Source: Antedon mediterranea
Taxonomy: Eukaryota > Echinodermata > Crinoidea > Comatulida > Antedonidae
Assembly (NCBI RefSeq): GCF_964355755.1
Contig: NC_092672.1
Coordinates: forward strand, 7,874,001 to 7,938,000
Direction of reading: 5' to 3'
DNA: 64,000 nt
A model generated the notes under the pieces. It made no database searches. It was not told where the DNA came from and saw only the letters and a program-made list of their open reading frames with translations. Below, one piece after another: positions 1 to 13,900 of this stretch. The first letter of the stretch is position 1. Every line of letters starts with the position of its first letter. A program made the translations under genes and the position numbers.

Positions 1-473
1 AATCAGTCAATCATTAATAAAAACTTTTGCCTTAGGATTAGCTCATTTTTTAGAAGTTTCTTTTTTAACAGTTTGACGTACGGTACCTCGGAAAACACAT
101 CTATACTGTTTTTCCAGGGGAGGGGGAGGGAGGGAGGGGGAGCAAGTTTTTGAATGCGAATGAAAACGACTAGGCCCTAATAAGATTAAATTACAATACA
201 GTACAATATTATTTCTAGTGTAAAAGATTGAATACTGTATGTTCGGGGGAAATATTAGTCAGGTAACCGTTTTATGATAGGTGGTTTGGATTTGAGATTC
301 AGGTTTTGATCGCGCATGTAGCCTACTTGTCTTCTTTTTAACGACCTTCGTTAAAGACCACTATAATTAAGACTATTTTCTGTGCAGCCTGTGCATGCCA
401 TAACAAGGCAAAGTAGGCACAAAGCCTTAAATTATAGTTGGCACAAAACAAGTTGATGATGCCCCACTAGTTT

Positions 474-710
474 TCTTCCAATTAAAGTCCACTTTAGTTA
501 AAGACACCTCCAATTAGCGACCATTATATTATTTGAGTAAAGACAAGAATAATAAATATTTTTAATTATGTGACAAAAACACGTAACTGTACTGGTACTC
601 TTCCAATAAAAGATCACTTTACTTAAAGACAGCTTCAATTAGCGACCATTATATTATTTGGTATGAGTAAGTTTTTAATTATGTGACAAAAACACGTTGT
701 GTACTGGTTC
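474..710. repeat. Tandem duplication, about 120 bp x 2
   Basis: Two adjacent copies of a segment that runs from a cttccaat(t/a)aaa start through 'caattagcgaccattatat' to 'gtgacaaaaacacgt'. The first is about 474-598 and the second about 599-710. The second is slightly shorter and diverged. It lies upstream of the death-effector-domain gene. I see no coding potential in 1-1500 apart from possible untranslated exons. Confidence 0.7.
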
Positions 711-1565
711 TTATATCAAAAACACAATGAATGGCTAGATAATAAAATTCATTCTCAATGAAACAGCAGTTAAAATAAATTCATTCAGCAATCGAAATAT
801 CGCAGAATCACATTGCAACGTATGTACCCTATACTGTACACCTCAGATATATTCATGGACAAGTACGTACCGAGGGACTTATATTCTAATGTCGATTCCA
901 GTCTCTACCCCGAAGTAAACCAAAGTAAAGATAATCATTCATCTATTGTAAACATGATTAAATCAGCTTATCATAATTTTGAGTTCTGGTAATTAAATAA
1001 ATAATATGGTAAGAATAGGCTATGATTATCTTTCTGGAAATTGATAACTGCACTATTTACCAAACAATAGGAGATTCGTTCGTTCCAGCGATTAATTTAG
1101 AATAGTGGGAAATATCTTATTCTATAAATAGGCCTATAAAGGGGAAACAGTGTTTATAATAACCTACATGACGCGAACTTCTATTGTTAGCGTTTACCTT
1201 CCTGTAAATTGATCTATCGCCATTTTGGCTTAATACACGGTAAGTATACTATTTCGATTTTTTTATTTCTGTTTAAGCATTTCTACCAAACAAAAACCGT
1301 TTGTGTGTGAATATTGTTAGTATGGTCTATAAAGGAGTACAGTCTAAGACTCGAACACACAAAATAAAGTAGCCACAGGATGTGTACTTACAATAGATTA
1401 AATTATTAATATTGAGGTGTGGGAGTGTCATGAATACGGTAAGCCTATTCTTAATTCTTAATTAGTGGTGTTATAAAGTAATGCTACTTACTATTTATAT
1501 GTTTTACAATTAATTTCAGTAAACTGCATACCTATTATTAAACGATAGTCAAGAATTTCAACAAT

Positions 1566-4500
1566 ATGGATGGTAAATATATCCTTTTTTATGTTTCCTT
1601 CTAATCTATAAACTAATAGTTCAACCAATAAATAAAAAGCCAGCTTTGGTTGGCCTTAGTATGTAATAGGCTGATCAGTCTACAAATAAACAAATAGGCC
1701 TACATGTCTTCTTCGAAGAAAAAACACTTTTGGGACCAGGTTTCTGGTGGTTCCTTCTGTTTTTTGGTATCGACTGTTCAGCTTGTGTATTATTATTAAT
1801 ATTATTATCAATACAATGACATGGTGAACATAAGAGAAAAAAGATCTGGACAATTGAAGACGTGAGCACTATTACCACGGGTCAGCAAGCATGTTCACAA
1901 GTCAGATAAAATTAACCATGACTCTCTGGCATGGAAACAGATAAAGTTCTATAGGATACATTAAAAAACAAACTGCAAATGTCAAACAATACTGAAACGA
2001 ATGTAGAATATCATCCGGGTGATGGAATGCCATGTACTTGAGGGCACTATTAGTAATTTTACCAAAAAAAACGGGAGACTTGTATTAATTTAATATCGTC
2101 AGAACTCAACATGTATCCTATGTATATCAAATATTTTTCTACGTAGTTTATTCTAGTGAAACAAGTACATTTTGGTTTTAAACGAAATAAATTCGTAAAT
2201 AAAATCATAAATAATATCGTAAATACTGCTTATATAATTAATAACGTAATAAAGTCTATACAATACGGTACTGCAATCAGACGTAACTAGTTTGACTAAA
2301 TCTAAACCCAAACCAAAACAGGTAAAAAAGAAAAAAATAATTAAATTGAAGTATAGACAATGCGCGTATTTTGGGAAAACGTAAAAGCTCCTCCAAATTG
2401 ACGTATTTTGGAAAGTTTGCCTCTAAACTTATTTTTCCATCCTTCTGCACTTTTCTTTAATAGTTTAATTTTGTTCTTTAGTTGTAAGTGCGTGTGTGTG
2501 TGTGTGTGCAGAATAAAAAAATAAAACAAACCAGAGCTATATATATGGCTCTGAAACAAACAAACAAATAGCGCTCTCAAGTTCACCAACCCTAATATAT
2601 TGTTGTTCTTTCATTCTCAGAAATTACGTTCAATTTAATAAAGTTATCTGTGGCAGATTATTATGACGATAATCATTGCCTCGTTATGCTGAAGGTATTA
2701 TTCAAAGATGACATCGACCATCATGAGCTTTCCAACATTGCCGATACAATGAGCTTACTTAATGCGTTATATAACAAAGGAGTGTTGAGGTGCAACGATC
2801 TTACATTCCTTTATAACACCATCAGACTAACTGGACACTTCGCTCTACAAGATAAGATTAAGGCAACTTGGACATCATTCCCGAATGTCAGAGAAATAGC
2901 CGTAACTGAGTTTACAGAACACCGACAGAAGCTGATGCGATTTGGACAACAGGTGATTCAGACAGACGTGAGGAGGATTGACGGATTATACAACACGCCG
3001 ACGAAGAACTACAAGAACAGTTGGGAAATGATACACCATTTGGAAGACAGGAATGACATTAAAGAAGATATGACAGAATTTATTGCTAGATTGAAACAAC
3101 TTGATCTTCCTAAAGCGGTAGATGCACTTGAAAAGCCAATACAAGGTACAATTTTGTCCATCAGCCTATAATGCATTCGTTTCTTTAGCCGTGCATTATG
3201 GCTTATAGAATGAACAAATAAAAACATAGCCTACATTAAAATAGAAAAAATAATCTCTTTATTAATTTAGTTTTACACCTAGACCAAAAGTACCGTCAAA
3301 GAATATTATATATATTCTTTGGTACTGTGGTAATGCAATACCAGTTTAAACTGGTTATTTGATATTTTTAATACAGCCGATTATCGTATGATGTCCTAGC
3401 TTAAAAGAGAAATATATTTAATAGGATTAGGAGACGTTATAAAACAGCCCATGTAGCCTACACGATGTCAGCATAGGGTGCAGCATGGCAGGTATAAGTA
3501 CAATACTGAGTACTGAAATGAACCGATATTAAAACAATTCAAACCTCTTAATGCATATTCATGAGTGTAGTTAATTATGCATATTAAATATTATTTCTAT
3601 TAATATAGCTGATTGGCATGAATGAACGAATTCCGTTTCAAATGTGGCCTGAATAACCACAATTAAGAAGTATGCTAATTTTGTATTACATTGTTCTCTG
3701 TCCTAACCCGTGTTATTTGTTTCTGTTGTTTGCTATTACCATGTATAAGTGTATTTTTAAAGTATTTATGTCTGAATCTGGTCAGCCGTTCTCAAGCTTT
3801 TGATTTCCGGGATTTAACCTTTCCTAATTTGATGTAGGCCTAAATACAACTTTTTATTGATTATATTATTTAATAAACGTTAAATTGATTTTAAATGATA
3901 TTATCTTATAGGTCCTGGCGCCGCTGTGGCGCCCGATGTTATCCCAGCTACACCAACCACCGGTTAGTTGATGGTGTATATTTGCTATAGGCCTACATAA
4001 GTTCAGTTCAGTTTTATATATTTTATTTGTGATATGAGCCTATTCTTTTATATTCCTAACAATCAAAATATAATAATATAAGTTGCTTTGGATATATTAT
4101 GTAATCATGGTATTCCGAAATAAAAAATCGAATGAAATAGTTATAAATATAATTATAAAATGTATTAATACACCATTTTATTTTGTAAATTACAATTTAC
4201 AGTTGAAAGAGAATTCTAAGTCTACATAAACAAACGAATTATGAAAATAGGTGATAAAATCGGCCTAAACTCAATTGATAGTTGAGCATCTTCAGATGTG
4301 TCCTTAACAAATCGTTTTTCATCATTATTAGAATTGGATGAAGAAGATTTCAATGAACTGATCACTGAAGTATCTGATTGGTGGAGGGATCATGGAAACA
4401 TTCACATGCTAAGAGTGTTACTAAGCGAGTTCACAACTCGTGCCAAAATTACTTTGCACAAGATAGAAAGGATAAACACAACTTTTGATCTACTTGACCT

Positions 4501-4897
4501 ACTTCAGGCTTCTGGACTTCTCAAACCGACAGACATAGATATCCTCGTTGAGGCTACTAATTTATGCGGACTTCAGGGAGTTCAGGAAGCGATTGCGAAA
4601 ATTGTGAAATCACCAAACTTTGACGTTCCATACAAAAACTTCTCAGACCATCGAAGAAAATTAATAGCGTTGGGTCAACAAATGAATACAGACAACATGA
4701 TAACTATATGCCACCTGAAGGGCATTAAGGTCAACGATGACACAGATCCGTTTTGGTTAATCTTAAAATTGGAAATGAAAGGCACACTTGATGAAGGAGA
4801 GAAGATGAACAAGTTCATCAAACTACTTGAAGGTAAAAAGATGAATAGAGAAGTAGAGGCATTAAGGAAACTAAGTGGTGAACCAACAGTTTCATAA
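1566..4897 (+). CDS. Four-death-effector-domain protein without enzymatic domain
   Basis: Predicted coding exons are 1566-1572 (ATG GAT G), 2621-3145, 3912-3962 and 4296-4897, with stop TAA at 4895-4897. All junctions are GT-AG and all are phase 1, giving about 394 aa. A non-coding 5' exon probably starts at 1520 after an AG, and an earlier donor lies at 1439. The protein has two similar halves joined by a 17-residue Pro/Ala/Thr linker from the 51-nt exon. Each half looks like a tandem of two DED six-helix folds. The first fold carries patterns such as 'LLNALYNKGVLRCNDLTFL' and 'LLDLLQASGLLKPTDIDIL'. The second begins 'F(T/S)(E/D)HR(Q/R)KL' and continues with W, LE, G and FI/L positions. DEDs act in death-receptor and caspase-8/FADD/FLIP signalling. 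There is no caspase or kinase region, so the role would be adaptor or decoy (inference). I see no clear RxDL motif. The 7-nt coding first exon is the least certain part; the three later exons are well supported by phase and family pattern. A MITE begins 10 bp past the stop. Confidence 0.72.
2491..2509. repeat. (GT)n microsatellite
   Basis: Short run of alternating GT about 110 bp upstream of the large DED exon, inside intron 1 of that gene model. Confidence 0.8.
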
Positions 4898-4906
4898 AGG
4901 TATTAC

Positions 4907-5130
4907 CAAGGCAATCTAACAGGATGCTCCGAAGATCAAATGGCCTATCTGTAGCTGCGCCACGATCAAGTCCACGCCTCTTAACAGACACCACGCGCCG
5001 CGAAGAATAAGTACATACGGTAGTATTATTAGTACATGTTGGTATTTGTCGCAACCAGACATAAGATCAAAGGACTGTTACGAGTTCCTATCTTGACAAG
5101 GCGAACTCAGTTGCCTGTTAGATTGCCTTG
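4907..5130. mobile_element. MITE family C, copy 1
   Basis: A 224-bp element with perfect 17-bp terminal inverted repeats, CAAGGCAATCTAACAGG at 4907-4923 and its complement at 5114-5130. The interior has no plausible ORF. A second, inverted copy of about 184 bp is at 10756-10939 and shares the inner 'cataagatcaaaggactgttacgagttcctatcttgacaaggcg' stretch. The target duplication is not clear. It lies in the presumed 3' untranslated region of the DED gene. Confidence 0.8.
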
Positions 5131-7905
5131 ATATTATATAAAAATAGGGTTCTGAATGTGTGACCATAGTCAATAGAAAGTTTTGACGGGTGTAGCACAT
5201 TATGATTTTCCTGATATGTTTGTGATAAAAAGCGAGAGCTCAGTTACCAACAAAGCAGTACAAACTTGCACAACTTATGTTGGATTCTGGATGGAGATAT
5301 TAACGGAATGTTCTTATGTCACGACTATCAATCTGGTATGAAAGTGTGTAGAAGATAGACAGATAGTGGATGAGCTTTAGGACAATTAAAAACAGATTTT
5401 AATGTCTTGCAATGTATATAGTTTTTTCCTTAATTTGTATAATTATGGATATTTCTGACAAAAGAAGAGATAGAGAATCCACTAAAATCACCCAAAGATG
5501 CTGAAACAAACGGTAAAGATAAGAAAAGAGAAAAATTGCTCTCTTGAAATATTTCTTAGACCTGCTCCTGTAAATTATATTTATCCTACCATACAATCGA
5601 ATTTCGATTAATTAAATTGATTAAATGTTGAATGTTCAGGCTGTACAATAGAAGCCCTCCTTCGGTGTACTCCTATTCAGGGGACACCCTATTAAAGGGA
5701 TACTTTTCACTAAGCAATTGGAAATATTGTTATAATAGACTACTACGCTTAATCCCTGCTCAGGGGACACTTTATTAAGAAGACACTTTCTTGGAGGTGT
5801 CCCCTTAATGGAGTTCTATTGTATTATTAGTTTTAGCATAGTTCACCATAATATCTCTATGGTTTTAGTAGTAACATTATGTATACATATTTCGTTTATA
5901 CTTCTTTTAGCTTAGTAACTACGTACGATTATAATCGTATGTCCATATTATAAATGGGTGTGTGTGTGTTTTAATAAAGAATTATTTAAACTTAATTGAC
6001 AATACGGTTTTCACGTTTTCTCTTCTGTTTAAAAGTGCTTTTCATGCCGATGGCTTCTCCAACGACCGACGGCCTCTCCAACGACCGACGGCCAACCAAT
6101 GTTAATTAATTGTGCGCATGCGGAGACATTGGGACGTGTGTCTTCCTTGCTCACCACCTCAACACAGTTTTGATGGTTTCAGGCGATGACCGACGACACA
6201 TCGATTGACCTGACGTTGGTCATCGATTTTCGCAAATCGAAAGCTCCCTAAAATATTGTCGCAGACAAAGGTCATGCGTCACGTACTAGTAACCAATAAA
6301 ACATAGCAGGCCTCCGTAGTTGGCACTCAAATTTGTTAAATGCATTACATACACAACTAATTCATTTAATATATATATTATTATATTGTATGTTTGTAAT
6401 TGTATTTTTGGCGGTGATTGCCTTCCATACTAGATGCATTACATATACAACTAAATCATTTAGAACAATAACATTGACTCTTTATTTCATACAAATCTAT
6501 AAAAAATGTATAATAGGTTTCTTTGACACAATTTACAAGACTGCTATAATAATTATATACATTCAAAATTCCCAGTACATACAAATATTGTTCAAAGGCA
6601 CAATATTAGTTGATTAACAAGGGAATGGTAACATAAAACATTTATTAAAATGATTAATCTATATTTTTATATAATATATATTTTAAAAAGTTTCGGTTAT
6701 TCAATTTACAGACAATAATTAAGCATAATATATACATTTACTAAATATTATTCTACCCAGTGCCAACTTAAATTAATACCTGTATATACATAAATTACAA
6801 AAACAATGTTTTTTTGGAGACAAAGAACAAGAATTTTGCGAGCGAGTGGTTGAGCAGAAAGTAACGAAAACGACGTCCTTTAAAAAACGAGAAACTTTTG
6901 ACTTGTGTTTATTCTTAAATATCTTAATAAACATTTGTGCTACAAGTGAAACTTAATTGTGAAGATATATTGCACTGTTGCAGTGAGTCTATTGAATATT
7001 GTATGCATAAAAATGAATGTATCACAACTTATCTTAACATGGAAGAATAACAATATGTGCCAAGCAAATATATTTGTTCAATAATTGTTTGTGAAAAGTA
7101 TAAAATGGCGTAAAAATTGGCAAAAGTTTCATAAAAAAAATCTATAGGATACTTTAATGGCCACCCATACATACATACATTCTATAACCAAGAATTGTCC
7201 TCAGTACAATCAAAGCAAAAAGTGGCCATCTCTGAGCATTTGTATGTAAAGCATACACAAGTTAAAGTTGGTATATATAGATAGATAGACAGATATATGT
7301 TGGAAAAATTCATAACAATTCTCCTGTCGTTGTCGTTTTATGAAGCTATTATGAAGAGTAAAATGGTAGAAATATAAAACATATTTGGAATGAAGGTAGG
7401 TTTTGTTTTCTGTAACTCTAACTTGGAAGAACAATTAAATAAAAATACGACAGTATTCTAAATTGCATAAAGCTTATTTGAACTAGTGGCAACCTAAAGT
7501 GTGTTACATAAAATATAAACATAAAAAAAAAATGTTTATGAGGTAGGTTTCTACTAAGAATTTTTGAACACAGTATCAGAGGTTAATAAACAATTTATAA
7601 TAACTATACTATTTAAAGGGAAGTATACTACAGCACTCATATTATCGTAATCAAATGAAGCAGCGAGGCAGGTATTTGTTTTTGGTTAGAGTGTGGCACA
7701 TATTTGACATGGTCCCTCATGAAATGACGTGTTCCCGCATTCTAAATATAAGCTCACATTTACTGATAAGCCCCATTCACATTATGTGATACCATATAAG
7801 TAATGTTTTTCCTGAGCTTTCATTACATATATAATAATCGCCCTATTCCATGACAACCCAACAAAATATTAAAATCTGGTATGTCATCAACTTAATACCT
7901 TATAA
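5131..7905. other. Intergenic region between DED gene and NADK
   Basis: AT-rich DNA between two convergent genes. It holds a degenerate 'ggggacac...attaa' repeat at about 5640-5825 (related material at 14414-14610 and around the 17-bp minisatellite at 20.45 kb). There is a short duplicated GC-rich piece at 6045-6100 (acgaccgacggcc twice). The open frames here are low-complexity AT-rich translations with no family pattern, so I call no gene. Confidence 0.6.
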
Positions 7906-10900
7906 TCAATCACTTTCACTCTCTGACTTGCCATTATTGATTGCACATGTTTTGGTAAAACCCTTTTGACGCTGTCGTACGTTCCAATGAAGACATTCTG
8001 CTAAACTGTCGAACCAATCGCTGATTTGGTCTCGTCGACATACACAGGCTACAGGGTAGATGGACGTGGTAATACGTACCCTAGAATATGATATTTAAAT
8101 TTTTTCAAATCTCTTTAAAAGCATATATTATAAAAATAATGAATGTTTATGAGTGCAATATGGCAAATAATTTCATGAGCTGAAAATAGAATGTTTCATC
8201 TTTCACAGAATTAAATTATTTGACCCATTGCACAGTTTATTATGTATGTTTTATAACACACCTAGTCTTAAGGAGAAGCTAGGAAAGGCCAAAAACATTC
8301 GCAGCAGGCAACAATCCAATTGGACGCGGAGTAGAACATTATAGATGACGTAAGTAAGTTGATTTTCAAATGCGCAGTCAAGAGCCTAACCTTGCATGCT
8401 CTGGTTGCTCAATTGTAATACAAGAATATGTACTCTGATGTAAAAGTTTAATATTACCGGTCTATTGAACATCATGTGAACCACAATTGTCCAATTAAAT
8501 GACAAGAACCTATTCCTATATTGCTATAAAGTGATTTAGAATCAAATTATAATACTTACGCCCATCCTTTATGAATTTCTTGTCGACTTCTTCCATCATG
8601 TGATACCCACGCTGTGTGTCTTGCATCTGGTGGTACCATAATCTAAATAATATAATCGACTTCTGTGTTTATGTGAAGAATAAAAATAGTATTTTCTTAA
8701 CTCAGTATCATAATACTATTATTTAACTCATCAGTAAAGCTCTGTCTATACTATCAAACTAGTTTGACAAAAAAAGTGTGATGTGCCCAAATATGGTAAT
8801 GATATGACATCATGTCCATATATGGGCACATCACATTGTTTGTCACACATAAAATTTGATAGTGTACACAGAGCTTAACATACTACACAATACTTATAAT
8901 TTCTTATCTTGTTGAGTCCTTACTAAGTAGGGTCAAGTGATTAACATATTGAGTTAAAAAGGGGAATTTCCCTTTACAAATTTGGCTTAACGCCTACATG
9001 ATGTTTATGTGTAACAGCTAACTATGAAAATTTAAATAGTAACTAGAAAGATAGTTTAATTGTTAAAACTATGTCTTGTACTGTACAGTATTTGTTAAAG
9101 TTAGTTTCAGATGTATAAAGAGTATTAAAGCTATATCTAATATGTATTTTTAAAGATGCTTAATAAAGACAGGTAAGAAATTGACTTAATCAGATATGTA
9201 TACAGCGCACTGTGTTACATTGATGTTACATCTTTACATGCCTCTCTGAAGTCTTAAAGATTACCACCTTGTTACAAAATTTTACATTGTAGTGTAGTCT
9301 ATTCCACATACTATTCCCATAATTGGATCGGAATAATTAAATAAATAATAATGTAAACAGTAACACGCAAACACACATTCATACCAAGGAAACAATTCAT
9401 TACAATATGTTGCATTTTGTCAAATTTGTGTATTGTGAATGTAACAGAATTGCAAAGACTCAGACTCCTGTATTACCTTCAGTTCAACACCAGCAGGGAT
9501 GATAATTGGTCTAAAAGACAGAGAATGAGGGCATATTGGAGTGATCATGATGGCTGGAACGTTAGGATGTATCATGGAAGCTCCTGCTGCAGCTGCGTAC
9601 GCCGTGCTGCCGGTAGGTGTCGAGATAATCAATCCTAAATTGAAAAAAAAACCATTAACATTGATGAGGTTAGTTATTCAAACATGAATACTTTGATTGA
9701 AAGTTAAACGAAAATAAAAAATAATATTTGTTTATTTGCTATTTGTTGTTTATTTAAAAAATTTTTTAATGACTTTTTATTCTTCTGGCATTACAATGAT
9801 CATGTGAAATTTCTCCTGCCTGACCAAGAACCACAGCATGGAGTTGTCATCTATGTAGTACTCCATTCTCATAACTGCTTTAAACTTGGTTCCCACTGTG
9901 ACGCAACACAAAATGATTTGACCAATCACAAGCAATGGGTTATTAAATGACTTTTTATTCTTCTGGCATTACAATTATCATGTGAAATTTCTCCTGCCTG
10001 ACCAAGAACCTCAGTTAACTAGCAACATGGAGTGGTCATCTATGTAGTACTCCATTCTCATAACTACTTTAAACTTGGTTCCCACTGTGACGCAACGCAA
10101 AATTATTTGACCAATCACAAGCAATGGGTTATTCGAACAGTCGCTTGTTATTGGTGAATGCGCTTGCTCTGTGTCTATGTCCTTGCGCTGCGCTTTCTTC
10201 TAGAAGGGAACCAAGCTTAGTAGACTACATTGATTCAATTTGTATTCTCATTTTTCCACTCAAGATGTTAAATAAAAAGCAAAAGCTATTGGCATGATAG
10301 TATGAAGGTCACCATAAGTTTGGCGAACTGAAAGTTACAGCCCTTTGGTTCAAGAGAAGCACTTAGAGAGACAGATGGCCTAGCAAGAAAGAGCATACAA
10401 GATATAAGTAGAGTTGAGCTTGATTGGTTTGGTCAAGTTAACCTAATAAGTGTGAAACTAATAATAATATGCAGTAAAGAAAATCGCTACGAAAGAGTAC
10501 ATCAAATCATAGGGTTTTACACCACCAAACTATACTGTCGAATATAAAACATACCATCTCCCTGAACGGTTGTGATGTGTCGATTATCAAGATAAAGGTC
10601 AAGGTTTGATAGGTACGGTGATGGTCCACGATCAATCACAACTTCATTTAAAACCTACAATGTAATAGAATAAGGAACAGTTATAACACACTAGATTGGT
10701 AAAATAACTGTTCATGTCTTTTCATCAAAAGGTCTATTCCTGAATATATTCTGAGCAAGGTAATCTAACAACAGAATACTGAGCTCGCCTTGTCAAGATA
10801 GGAACTCGTAACAGTCCTTTGATCTTATGTCTGGCTGTGACAAATATCAACAGTACTGTACTATGTACATATTCTCCGCGGCATGGCAGCCACAGATAAA

Positions 10901-13900
10901 CCCTTTGATCTCTGGAGCTCAGCATCTTAGATTGCCTTGGTCTGTGTACCATATTTGAAAATGGTTCAAGAGATGTAGAAATATATAAATTATATAATAA
11001 CAAATAATTTAAAAACATAATAAAACTGCATACTCATGAAGTGTTTTAGTGAAATTATAACAAAATTTAAATAGTAAACTCTATTCAATGCTGATAAGGA
11101 TCTCAACAAGTTCGAAAAAAAAAATTAAATGTTTTCAATAATCTATTTGGCCAAAAGACAGAATACGATTTTTATCATGTAATCTACAGTACATTTTGAA
11201 GGTAATGACCCTAAAAGTATAGTGAGTTTGTCAAAAGAAAGTTAAGCCTATCATTGTTACCATAAAGAATAGGCAAAAACGATAATTGTTTTGAAGTTAA
11301 ATCTTTGAAAAAACATGTTTTGATAAAATCTGACCGTAAAATATGCAATTTGTGATTCTTTTTGGAGTTCATATTTTGTAGATAAACCCACTTAATCTTT
11401 AACAATATTTGTTGAATTTGTAATTTTCAGAAGAATAAAATGTGAACCTATTTTTTTTAACCTTTATGGTGTTCAATATTTTTTTAAATATCTAAATAGC
11501 TTACCTGAAATTTTACTTTGAGGTTTGGTGGGTCAGGAAGTTTGTGTTCTGTCCCAAATATAGAATCATGGTCATAATTGTGGTTGTTGTTTGGAATATT
11601 ATCATCAGTGTATATATGACTATTTAGACGACTCCTTAAGGTCACTGATGAATTACCTATAGAAGAAAAAGAAGAAATGTTATTAATACAAATCATATCA
11701 TTCTTTTAAAAGAAAAAAAAAAGAAGTGGAATGGATAACATTTAATATTATTTTAAAAATCCAATCAAATGATGTCATGATCATTAAGAACAATAACATA
11801 ATTGTATCATATTATTGCTTTTACTAAATCATGACATCATTGAAAATATTATTTTCATAAACTTCGACAGCATAAATAGTTATCCTATTAGTTCTAGAAT
11901 GAAAACTTTTCGAATTGTTTTTGTAAGTTTTAAGAAAATTGTATGTTTATCTTTTTTATCGTTATTTTCCTAGAGTAAATGGGCCTTTAACGTGCAAAAT
12001 CTAGTCCACCTATTGATCTTTATGGAATAGTGCTATAAATATCACACTATCTCACCTTTTAATACAGCATTAATCGAGTCTTGATAATTGTCAAATTCAA
12101 ACGGCGTTAAGAAGCCTAAAGATCCTAATGAGAAAGCCATGACAGGCGGTACACTACCCTGCAAAACAAATTAAAGAAATATATGAATGAAAGAAGGGGA
12201 TGCAATGTTATGTTTCAGTGCTGCATTATCGTTTCATGACGATGATTGCATCACATTTAATAATAACACAGAAGTATTTTGATATTAAAAGAGGACTTAA
12301 AGACAGGCAAACATTTTGCATTGAAGAAGAAATTGAAAACTATTGAGAAACTTAAAGAACAGCAACAGCAATGAAAGAACTAGAAGAAAACCAACTAGAT
12401 AAACTTAAGACAGAAGAAGCTCTTTTAAAGGAATTACAACAGTTTGAGGTATCCTAAGTATATATAGATATGTTTTGATAACAAATTACAGATTGAACAA
12501 TTACAGATCTAAGAAAGAGGGTCTGACGGGGAAAAAGTGCGTCAAGCAAACTCTTGTTCTTAGCAGGGATAGTTCAGCCAACTAAATAGCAAAATCCAAA
12601 GTTGTGTAATACAGCACACATAATTGTGTGCATGTTGATCATTGGGTACAGTCTACTATTTGCTACTTGAACGGGTTATTGCCAACTTCCTGTTGAACCC
12701 ATCCCAAGTTGCTGTTCTCACTGAAAAGCTCTGTCTACACTATCAAACTTTATGTGACAAATAAATGTGATGTGCCCATATATGGACATGATGATGTCAT
12801 ATCACTACCATATTCGGGTATATCACCTCCATATATGTGGGCACATCACATTAGTTTGATAGGTGTAGACAGAGCTTAAGAACTTACCTCTTGAAATAAT
12901 GATGAAGCATACAACAAGGTACCGTCACCGCCGAGACATACAATAAAATCAATCTTATCTGTAATATCATCACCTGTGATTGAAAAATTTACAATATTGT
13001 CCATTAGTAACTTTGCTGCACTATGATCGACTGTTTATTTATACCCTGGGGATAAATAGTAGATGTATGTAGAGCCACTTAGTCACAGCTGATAATATTG
13101 ATGAAATAGCATCCTCAGTATTGTTTGTCATGCATGCATGAAGGTGTACTCAACAGGTACAGTATAAGCATAAGAGGTACTGTAAAGTATGCAGTAATAA
13201 ATTATTCAAAATTGTTTTTAATTTCTAAATCCATAGATGCAGGATTTTATTGAGGGTGGGAGTGCTAAGGTATACAAAAAATACTTTTTTCAAGTGCTAT
13301 CCCCTGGATCATCAGCACCTAATATTTCACAGTAGGTTTTGATAATGTTTAGATGTACAGGTAAAGAGGTACAGTGTAAGAGGTATAGTGTAAGAGGTAT
13401 AGTGTAAGAGGTATAGTGTAAGAGGTATAGTGTAAGAGGTATAGTGTAAGAGGTATAGTATTATGCATAATAAATTATTCTATTCTATTATTTTTAATTT
13501 CTAATACAAACAAACTTTTAATATTTTATGAAATTAAAGGGACAGACCCAGGATTTTTTAAATGGGGAGTCCTAACATAAAAATAGAAATATAAAAAATA
13601 GCTCCATTTTAGCTGTTAAAATTTGGGAGCACACAACCTAAGCTCTACCCCCTAAATCAGCACTTAATATTTCACAGTAGGTTTGAGGTTTAAGTGCAGA
13701 ACAATAATTGATCTGGCAGGACAATGGAACAAATCGATAAAATTGCATGAAAAGGGACTGTCCCTAAAGAGTGAAAAGTGTAGGTACCAGTCACCTGACA
13801 ATGTTGTTTTCCGCCCATTAAATAGTTTTAGCACATTCATTTCCTTGTAGATGTTTACAATGTTAACAACATTAAATATGTTGAATCATCATCAGTGGCT

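Noticed and set aside
6333-6617. Hydrophobic 94-codon frame
   Set aside because: Low-complexity AT-rich sequence giving Ile/Leu/Tyr-rich translation; no splice or family support.
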